A DNA stretch of 11,582 nt from RUG563 sp045589355 (GTDB taxonomy: Bacteria > Bacillota > Clostridia > Christensenellales > Aristaeellaceae), in assembly GCA_045589355.1 (NCBI GenBank), contig JAZNOW010000071.1, positions 1 to 11,582 on the forward strand. The letters are read 5' to 3'. Positions 6,657-11,582 of this stretch are shown here, in pieces. Every line of letters begins with the position of its first letter. The first letter of the stretch is position 1. Position numbers and translations under genes: made by a program. The notes beneath the pieces are model-generated. The model was given only the letters and a program-made list of their open reading frames with translations, was not told the origin of the DNA and ran no database searches.

Positions 6657-6930
6657 AATTTCATATCACCCCAAAGACGATGACGAAGTCGGCCGGAGCG
6701 GATGTTTTCAGAGAGCTGATGGTTGGTGCGAATCAGCAACGGAAGTTTCAAGTGCCTATCCCTTCTGAGTTGAAACCTCGAAATGAAAAAAGTAAAGGTT
6801 TACGTGAGGCTGCGTGAATGCACAGGGTTTGTTGGAACCCGTTGAGTGGCAGCAATGGCTGCAATTTGAGTGGTACCGCGGATGTGTTTACACCCGTCTC
6901 AAAGCAAAAAGCTTTGGGACGGTTTTTTTA
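6657..6930 (+). ncRNA. T-box riboswitch (tRNA-sensing leader), amino acid uncertain
   Basis: Stem I: a K-turn-like GACGAUGACGAAG (6676-6688) faces CUUCUGAGUU (6762-6771). Higher up are the AGAGAG element (6710-6715), the hairpin GCTGAT/ATCAGC (6715-6720/6732-6737) and the apical GGTTGGTGCGA loop. Middle stems include GGGTT/AACCC and GCAGC/GCTGC. The T-box proper is GAGTGGTACCGCGG (6868-6881). The antiterminator forms from TTTGAG (6865-6870) with CTCAAA (6898-6903), leaving the UGGUACC bulge. The alternative is the terminator at 6894-6929. Uncharged cognate tRNA would stabilise the antiterminator and switch on the downstream genes. UGGU predicts a tRNA with discriminator base A. By position against CUUC, the specifier is most likely AUC (6758-6760, Ile); AAC/ACC/CTC near 6774-6779 were also considered. 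Confidence 0.93.
6894..6929 (+). terminator. T-box attenuator terminator
   Basis: A 12-bp stem, CCGTCTCAAAGC (6894-6905) with GCTTTGGGACGG (6911-6922), has one G-U pair, an all-A loop of five and seven Ts (6923-6929). Its left arm includes CTCAAA, which the T-box antiterminator also needs, so the two folds exclude each other. Confidence 0.95.
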
Positions 6931-6950
6931 TTACAAGGAGGTAAGAATGT

Positions 6951-9224
6951 ATGAACCAGTCCAGCCAGCATGTACAGGAAGTTGCTCTTCGTATCCAGGA
7001 AATGCGTCAGATTATGGGCTATTCCGTTTCGGAAATGGCAAGCCGCACCGAAGTGGACGAAGAGACCTATCTGGCGTATGAAAGCGGCGCCGTCGATCTT
7101 CCTTTTTCCTTTATTCACAAAAGTGCGCTGGCCTTCGGCATGGAACTGACCGACCTTTTGGAAGGCTACAGCGCCCATCTGTCCAATTATGCAGTGACCC
7201 GTAAAAACAAGGGCATCACCACTGCCAGGGAAGATGGCATCACCATTCAGAATCTGGCCCCCATGTTCCGCGGAAAGCTGGCGGAGCCCTACTGGGTGAC
7301 CTATGAATACAAGCCTGAATTGCAGAACCAGCCCATCCACACCGTCACCCACTCCGGCCAGGAGTTCGACCTGGTGGTCAGCGGCTCTCTGATGGTTCGC
7401 GTGGGTGAAAAAACGGAAGTGCTGAACGAAGGCGACAGCATCATCTACAATTCCAGTTCTCCTCATGGCATGATCGCCGTGGGTGGTAAGGACTGTACCT
7501 TCCTGGCCATGGTGCTTTCCGGTGAAGAGGTGCCGGAGCAGGAAGTGCGCAAGACGCTGGTTCCCGGCCGCAGGCAGCAGCCCCTGTTCGTGGAGCAGTT
7601 TGTGAATTGCGCGGAAGACGAAAACGGTGCCCTGGAAACCATCACCTTCAAAAATGAAGACAAGTTCAATTTCGCCTTCGATATCGTGGATGCCGTTGCC
7701 GATAAATATCCCGATAAGCTGGCCATGCTGCATCTGGACGTGAACCAGAAGGAACGTCGCTTCACTTTCAAGGATATGAAGCGCCTTTCCGCCCAGGCCG
7801 TCAACTATTTCCGTTCCCTGGGCATCCAGCGGGGTGACCGCGTGCTGGTGATCCTCAAGCGCCACTGGCAGTTCTGGCCGGTGATGCTGGCGCTGCATAA
7901 GCTGGGTGCCATCTCCATCCCTGCCACCAACCAGCTGGTAGCCCACGATCTGGAATACCGCTTCAATGCCGCCGGTGTCAGCGCCATCCTGTGCACCGCA
8001 GACGGTGATGTGGCCCGCCAGGTGGATCTGGCATTGGAAAAATCCCCCACCCTGAAGCACCGCATCCTCGTCAACGGCGAGCGGGAAGGCTGGCACAGCT
8101 TCGATCAAGAAAGCCAGCTCTTCTCTCATCGGTATGACCGCCCTGCCGATGCCCCCTGCGGCGAAGACCCCATGCTGATGCTCTTCACCTCCGGCACCAC
8201 CGGCTATCCCAAAATCGCCACCCACAATTACAAGTATGCCCTGGGTCACTTCATCACCGCCAAGTACTGGCATTGTGTCCAGCGCGACGGCCTGCACCTG
8301 ACCATTTCCGATACCGGCTGGGGCAAGGCACTGTGGGGCAAGTTCTATGGACAGTGGATGTGCGAAGGCGGCGTGTTCACTTACGACTTTGACCGCTTTG
8401 ACGCCGCCCAGATCCTGCCCATGTTTGCCAAGTACCGCATCACCACCTTCTGTGCGCCGCCCACCATGCTGCGCATGCTGTGCAAGCAGGATATCAGTAA
8501 GTACGACCTTTCCTCCATCAAGCACATGACCACCGCCGGTGAAGCGCTGAACCCGGAAGTGTACCGCTTGTTTGAAGAAAAGACCGGCCTGCAGATCATG
8601 GAAGGCTTCGGCCAGACCGAAACCACCCTGTCCATCGCCAATCTGGTGGGCCGTGACCACAAGGTGGGCTGCATGGGCCGTCCCACGCCCTTGTATGACG
8701 TATGCCTGATGGATCCGGACGGCAACCCTGTGGCCCCCGGTGAAAACGGCGAAATCTGCATCCGTGTGGGTGACAAAGCCCCCTGCGGCTTGTTCATGGG
8801 CTACTACAAAGGCAGCGAGCTGGATGTGGAAAAAACCGCCGAAGTGCTGCATGACGGCTGGTACCACACCGGCGATGTGGCCTGGCAGGATGAAAACGGT
8901 TTCCTGACCTATGTTTCCCGTGTGGACGACGTGATCAAGTCCTCCGGTTACCGCATCGGCCCGTTCGAAATCGAATCGGTCATCATGGAGCTTCCCTATG
9001 TCATGGAATGCGGTGTTTCCGCTGCGCCGGACGAGGTGCGCGGCCAGGTGGTCAAGGCCAGCGTGGTGCTGACCCCGGGCACCGAACCCTCCGAGGAACT
9101 TAAGAAGAAAATCCAGAACTACGTCAAGGAACACACCGCGCCTTACAAGTATCCCAGAATCGTTGTTTTCCGCGATGAGCTGCCCAAGACCATCTCCGGC
9201 AAGATCCAGCGGAATAAGCTGTAA
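6951..9224 (+). CDS. XRE helix-turn-helix / cupin / acyl-CoA synthetase (AMP-forming) fusion, 757 aa
   Basis: Residues 8-72 are an XRE/Cro-type DNA-binding domain (LRIQEMRQIMGYSVSEMASRT). Residues about 110-190 are a cupin (H134-S-G-Q-E138...G145; G161-D...P171-H172). From about 225 to the end is an acetyl-CoA-synthetase-like ligase: P-loop LFTSGTTGYPK (411-421), EGFGQTET (551-558), YHTGD (638-642), the RVDDVIKSSGYRIGP hinge and catalytic K751 in SGKIQ. The SDTGWGKALWGK and CAPPTMLRML segments resemble medium-chain (ACSM/Macs-type) acyl-CoA synthetases, which activate C3-C10, branched or aryl acids with ATP and CoA. AAGGAGGT at 6935-6942 sets the start; an ATG at 6947 is out of frame. It is the first gene after the T-box, 22 bp past its T-tract. 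XRE-cupin proteins are usually separate regulators, so a ligase joined to one may regulate its own pathway. The acid substrate is unknown. Confidence 0.92.
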   Translation: MNQSSQHVQEVALRIQEMRQIMGYSVSEMASRTEVDEETYLAYESGAVDLPFSFIHKSALAFGMELTDLLEGYSAHLSNYAVTRKNKGITTAREDGITIQNLAPMFRGKLAEPYWVTYEYKPELQNQPIHTVTHSGQEFDLVVSGSLMVRVGEKTEVLNEGDSIIYNSSSPHGMIAVGGKDCTFLAMVLSGEEVPEQEVRKTLVPGRRQQPLFVEQFVNCAEDENGALETITFKNEDKFNFAFDIVDAVADKYPDKLAMLHLDVNQKERRFTFKDMKRLSAQAVNYFRSLGIQRGDRVLVILKRHWQFWPVMLALHKLGAISIPATNQLVAHDLEYRFNAAGVSAILCTADGDVARQVDLALEKSPTLKHRILVNGEREGWHSFDQESQLFSHRYDRPADAPCGEDPMLMLFTSGTTGYPKIATHNYKYALGHFITAKYWHCVQRDGLHLTISDTGWGKALWGKFYGQWMCEGGVFTYDFDRFDAAQILPMFAKYRITTFCAPPTMLRMLCKQDISKYDLSSIKHMTTAGEALNPEVYRLFEEKTGLQIMEGFGQTETTLSIANLVGRDHKVGCMGRPTPLYDVCLMDPDGNPVAPGENGEICIRVGDKAPCGLFMGYYKGSELDVEKTAEVLHDGWYHTGDVAWQDENGFLTYVSRVDDVIKSSGYRIGPFEIESVIMELPYVMECGVSAAPDEVRGQVVKASVVLTPGTEPSEELKKKIQNYVKEHTAPYKYPRIVVFRDELPKTISGKIQRNKL

Positions 9225-9234
9225 AAGAAATGCA

Positions 9235-9289
9235 AAGGATAGGAGAGGCTTTTCAACAACAGAAAAATGCAGAAAAGCCTCTCATCCTT
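9235..9289 (+). repeat. Long intercistronic hairpin between the ligase and maoC-like genes
   Basis: GAGAGGCTTTTC (9243-9254) and GAAAAGCCTCTC (9272-9283) are exact 12-base complements around a 17-base A-rich loop. Beyond a two-base bulge, AAGGAT (9235-9240) also pairs with ATCCTT (9284-9289), giving about 18 bp in all. It starts 10 bp past the ligase stop codon and ends 40 bp before the next start. No T-run follows, so it is not an ordinary terminator. It could stabilise the upstream mRNA, act as a processing site, or be a palindromic operator. Confidence 0.8.
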
Positions 9290-9329
9290 CAAGCCGCAGA
9301 ACCTGATGATGTTATTCCGGAGGGTAACC

Positions 9330-9764
9330 ATGTATTTTGATGATATCCGGGTTGGAACAACACTGAACATTGCTCCTGCCCTCATTGAAAAAGAAAAGAT
9401 GATGGCCTTTGCCCGGGAATATGACAATATTCCCATCCATACAGATGAGGACTATGCAAAAACCACGCCCTTCGGTCAGCTGATCGCCCCGGGGGTGATG
9501 TCCTTTATGTGTGTATGGGCCAAGTATCTGGAAGTGGAATTATTCGGGAAGGATCTGCTTGCCGGAAAATCCACAAAAATCCAGTGGCTCAAGCCTGTCT
9601 ATGCCAATGATGTGCTGACGGGAACGGCCACCATTACAAAGACCCAGAAACGAAATACCCGGAATGGTCTGGTGGAGATATCCATTGTTGCCTGCAATCA
9701 GCATGGCGATGTGGTTCTGACCAATGTGACCGAAGCCGTTGTCAAATGCCGCCCGGCAGAGTGA
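9330..9764 (+). CDS. MaoC-like (R)-specific hydratase/dehydratase, 144 aa
   Basis: This is a single hot-dog-fold MaoC domain of normal length. Members hydrate or dehydrate acyl-CoA (or acyl-ACP) at the 2,3 position. The catalytic signature is REYDNIPIHTDEDYAKTTPFG followed by IAPG: D32 and H37 keep the Asp-(x4)-His spacing of the family, though the usual Asn between them is Ile. WLKPVYANDVLTG is the typical second half. The ATG at 9330 is chosen because GGAGGG (9319-9324) precedes it and the fold begins at once with FDDIRVG; an upstream in-frame ATG at 9267 lies in the hairpin loop and would add a non-domain extension. It is the second gene of the T-box operon. Its likely substrate is the CoA ester made by the ligase or a derivative of it, which is inference. 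Confidence 0.88.
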   Translation: MYFDDIRVGTTLNIAPALIEKEKMMAFAREYDNIPIHTDEDYAKTTPFGQLIAPGVMSFMCVWAKYLEVELFGKDLLAGKSTKIQWLKPVYANDVLTGTATITKTQKRNTRNGLVEISIVACNQHGDVVLTNVTEAVVKCRPAE

Positions 9765-9777
9765 GCATCCCTCTGCC
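9755..9777 (+). repeat. Small hairpin over the stop codon of the maoC-like gene
   Basis: GGCAGAG (9755-9761) and CTCTGCC (9771-9777) pair perfectly around a nine-base loop that holds the TGA stop. No T-run follows. It may be a translational or mRNA-stability element, or chance. Confidence 0.45.
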
Positions 9778-9814
9778 AAAACCCCGGATAAGCTCATGAA
9801 GCGAGGTGTACCCT

Positions 9815-11251
9815 ATGCGGAAATCCTATGTTACCTCCATGCCCAACCATATCGGTGCCTTTTTGAAGGCCAGCGAATGCTTTTCTGCCCTGGGGGTGAA
9901 TATCACCCGTGTCAGCTACAATAAGGCGGTGGATTCCCACACCCTGTTCATTGATGCGGAAGGGACGGAAGAACAGCTGCAAAAAGCGGATGCGGAGCTG
10001 GAAAAGATCGGCTATCTGAGCAGCAACGCCGCCCGGACCAGCGTGGTGCTGGTGGAATTCTGCCTGCCGGATGTACCAGGCAGTGTGACGGGTGTGCTCC
10101 GGCTCATCAACGACTTTGGCATGAACATCTCCTACATCAGCTCCCAGGAAAACGGCACCGATTATCAGTATTTCAAAATGGGCCTGTATGTGGATGAACC
10201 GGAGCAGATCGCCGCATTTCTTGGCGAAGCGGAGAAAATCTGCAAGGTGCGGGTGATCGACTACAACCGGTCCGAGAAGATTTACGACAACAGCATTTTC
10301 TACAACACCTATGTCACCAGCCTTGCCCAGACCATGGAGCTCAGCGATGATGTGCGTCAGCAGCTTCTGGTGCATGTGAACCTTGCCATGCAAACGCTGG
10401 ACGAGCACGGCCTGTCCCCCTACCGCACCTTTGACAGCATCAGCAAATTCGCCGAATTGCTGGGAGAATCCCGGGGCGAGGCCTTCGTGCCCAGAATCAG
10501 CACCCACAAGGTGACCGATGAAACCGAAATCATCCTCGTTGAGCCGCCCTGCGGCAGCAATACCATCATCATCCGAAGCAGACAGCAGGTATTGTTCATC
10601 GACAGCGGCTACGCCTGCTATCATAGGGAAATGCACCGGGTATTCCGCAAGCTCCTGTCTGATTTCGACCGGATGCGAAAAACCATTCTGGTTACCCATG
10701 CGGATGTGGATCACTGCGGGCTGCTGCCCCAGTTTGATGAAATCATCTGCAGCCAAAAAACCGCCTGGTGTCTCCAAAGAGAATACAATGGGCAGGACGG
10801 TTACCGGGAGCAAAATCCGCTGCACAAGCCCTATATCAATATCTGCAAAATTCTCACTTCTTACCGAGCAGTCGATCCGGAAAAACTGACTGTCCCGTGG
10901 AAAGAAACCGGCGATCTGCGCGCTCCGCTGACACCCATCGGTTCTTTCGATTTTGAAGAGATGCATTTTGAAGTGTACGAGGGCAAAGGCGGCCATCTGC
11001 CCGGTGAGATCGTGCTGATCGACTACGAGCATCATCTGGCCTTTACCGGCGACATTTATGTGAACACCCACGGCCTCACCCCGGAACAGGCCGCCTATAA
11101 TCAATATGCGCCTATCCTGATGACATCCGTAGATACCGACCCCAAGCTGTGTGCAGAAGAGAGGAAGGCGATCATTCAGCGATTGGGTGTGGGACAGTGG
11201 CAGCTCTTTGGTGCCCATGGATTCAAAAAAGAACATGCTGTGAGCGCATGA
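9815..11251 (+). CDS. Tandem ACT domains fused to a metallo-beta-lactamase-fold hydrolase, 478 aa
   Basis: Residues about 3-72 (SYVTSMPNHIGAFLKASECF, GVNITRVSYNK) and about 77-148 (VEFCLPDVPGSVTGVLRLIN, MNISYISS) are two ACT domains, the amino-acid-sensing modules of metabolic enzymes. A helical linker runs to about 225, then an MBL-fold domain: TH295-A-D297-V-D299-H300 (HxDxDH, with Asp where the second His is usual), GGH394LPGE, FTGD413 and AH468, a complete set for two metals. MBL enzymes of this kind hydrolyse thioesters, lactones or similar bonds. The ATG at 9815 is chosen because GAGGTG (9803-9808) precedes it by six bases; a GTG at 9806 lies within that site. It is the third gene of the T-box operon, 50 bp after the maoC-like gene. 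Regulation of a hydrolase by a bound amino acid is inferred from the architecture; the ligand and substrate are unknown. Confidence 0.9.
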   Translation: MRKSYVTSMPNHIGAFLKASECFSALGVNITRVSYNKAVDSHTLFIDAEGTEEQLQKADAELEKIGYLSSNAARTSVVLVEFCLPDVPGSVTGVLRLINDFGMNISYISSQENGTDYQYFKMGLYVDEPEQIAAFLGEAEKICKVRVIDYNRSEKIYDNSIFYNTYVTSLAQTMELSDDVRQQLLVHVNLAMQTLDEHGLSPYRTFDSISKFAELLGESRGEAFVPRISTHKVTDETEIILVEPPCGSNTIIIRSRQQVLFIDSGYACYHREMHRVFRKLLSDFDRMRKTILVTHADVDHCGLLPQFDEIICSQKTAWCLQREYNGQDGYREQNPLHKPYINICKILTSYRAVDPEKLTVPWKETGDLRAPLTPIGSFDFEEMHFEVYEGKGGHLPGEIVLIDYEHHLAFTGDIYVNTHGLTPEQAAYNQYAPILMTSVDTDPKLCAEERKAIIQRLGVGQWQLFGAHGFKKEHAVSA

Positions 11252-11345
11252 TCAATAAATCTTCGGCTGAAGCATACAGCGCACAAAGCAATACAGGTTG
11301 CTGTAGACACCGCTTCAAAACAGGAAGACAAAAGCTCTGAAATAA

Positions 11346-11383
11346 CTTGATCACAGGTTGTTGCCAAACTCCTGTACGTCAAG
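11346..11383. repeat. Interrupted inverted repeat downstream of the T-box operon
   Basis: CTTGA (11346-11350) and ACAGG (11353-11357) are mirrored by CCTGT (11371-11375) and TCAAG (11379-11383). There is no T-run after it. It may be a weak transcript-end structure for the operon, for which I found no standard terminator. Confidence 0.4.
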
Positions 11384-11384
11384 A

Positions 11385-11430
11385 TAAGTTGCGCGTTATC
11401 GCGTACTGGGTGCAGGGGCGATGCCCCTGC
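11385..11430. repeat. REP-like double-hairpin repeat, copy 1
   Basis: This 46-bp unit has two adjacent hairpins: GCGCG-ttat-CGCGT (11391-11404) and GCAGGGGC-gat-GCCCCTGC (11412-11419/11423-11430). It recurs at 11488-11533 with few changes. It is extragenic and GC-rich, like bacterial REP/BIME elements. No transposase is visible nearby. Confidence 0.85.
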
Positions 11431-11487
11431 CGAGGAGTCCTCTGCTTCGTGGTTCTGTAAGCTGCACGCGGACACAACTTCTTCTAA

Positions 11488-11533
11488 TAAATTGCGCGTT
11501 ATCGCGCACAGGGTCCAGGGGCAATGCCCCTGG
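11488..11533. repeat. REP-like double-hairpin repeat, copy 2
   Basis: This copy reads GCGCG-ttat-CGCGC (11494-11507) and CCAGGGGC-aat-GCCCCTGG (11515-11522/11526-11533). Compared with copy 1, the base pair closing the second stem has changed from G-C to C-G, so structure is kept while sequence varies. It abuts the stop codon of the leftward gene and may double as its transcript-end hairpin. Confidence 0.85.
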
Positions 11534-11582
11534 TTACAGGGTTTTTACGAAAGCGATGGCGTCATCGAAGGTGCCCTGAGGA
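11534..11582 (-). CDS. 3' end of an unidentified leftward gene (15 residues visible)
   Basis: The reverse strand reads PQGTFDDAIAFVKTL then TAA (complement of 11534-11536). The composition looks like a normal protein C-terminus, and the adjoining repeat begins exactly after the stop, but 15 residues are too few to name a family. The rest lies beyond the window. Confidence 0.5.
   Translation of the reverse strand, partial: PQGTFDDAIAFVKTL

Noticed and set aside
5747..6751. A 334-codon minus-strand frame over the pseudogene region
   Set aside because: It has no motif or ribosome binding site and is antisense to the legible GH5 and GH43 remnants.
6818..7081. An 87-codon plus-strand frame over the T-box and ligase start
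   Set aside because: It runs through the T-box antiterminator and terminator and overlaps the ligase in another frame; the sequence there is constrained by RNA structure.
6888..9134. A 748-codon open frame on the minus strand across the ligase gene
   Set aside because: It is a mirror of the ligase codon bias; the translation is rich in His, Gly and Gln with no recognisable family, and the opposite strand carries an intact enzyme.
9267..9764. A longer 165-residue version of the MaoC-like protein starting at 9267
   Set aside because: The ATG lies in the loop of a strong hairpin with no ribosome binding site, while the ATG at 9330 has GGAGGG and starts exactly at the domain.
11385..11533. The repeated palindromic units as a CRISPR array
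   Set aside because: There are only two copies, 103 bp apart start to start, each a double hairpin, with no cas genes; a REP-like element fits better.

Overview
The window looks like chromosome of an anaerobic, fairly GC-rich Gram-positive bacterium. The best guess is a gut Clostridia/Oscillospiraceae relative (Faecalibacterium/Gemmiger/Subdoligranulum type). The clues are a textbook CIRCE operator on groESL, strong AGGAGG ribosome binding sites, a T-box leader RNA, and remnants of plant-polysaccharide hydrolase genes. The genus is inferred from style only.

Left block (1-3576). groES and the start of groEL run leftwards from a CIRCE-overlapped sigma-A promoter. Divergently, an extended -10 promoter drives mutY, here fused to a C-terminal GNAT acetyltransferase. 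mutY overlaps by 26 bp a small SGNH/GDSL hydrolase gene.

Middle block (3589-5537). A second extended -10 promoter drives a two-gene operon. The first gene encodes a degenerate receiver-domain protein without a DNA-binding output domain. The second encodes a YdjI-type SPFH protein ending in a duplicated CPECG zinc ribbon. A strong intrinsic terminator closes the operon.

Graveyard (about 5536-6621). Directly after that terminator lies a mosaic of glycoside hydrolase fragments: a signal-peptide-like stretch, a GH5 C-terminal piece, a GH5 N-terminal piece, then, frame-shifted at a short shared sequence, a GH43-type C-terminal beta-sandwich. About 200 bp of unassigned DNA follows.

Right block (6622-11251), the most interesting part. 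A consensus promoter drives a roughly 270-nt T-box leader with its own terminator. It controls three co-directional genes. The first encodes an unusual XRE HTH-cupin-acyl-CoA synthetase fusion. The second encodes a MaoC-like hydratase. The third encodes a tandem-ACT protein fused to a metallo-beta-lactamase-fold hydrolase. A long hairpin separates genes 1 and 2. Together they look like an amino-acid-responsive acyl-CoA module: tRNA charging sets transcription, the ligase makes an acyl-CoA, the MaoC protein hydrates or dehydrates it, and the ACT-MBL protein may hydrolyse a thioester or lactone under amino-acid control. This pathway is inference. My best reading of the specifier is AUC (isoleucine), which would fit branched-chain acid metabolism, but the register is not secure.

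Right end (11252-11582). An intergenic region carries two copies of a 46-bp REP-like double-hairpin repeat with a compensatory base-pair change. The last 49 bases are the 3' end of an unidentified leftward gene.
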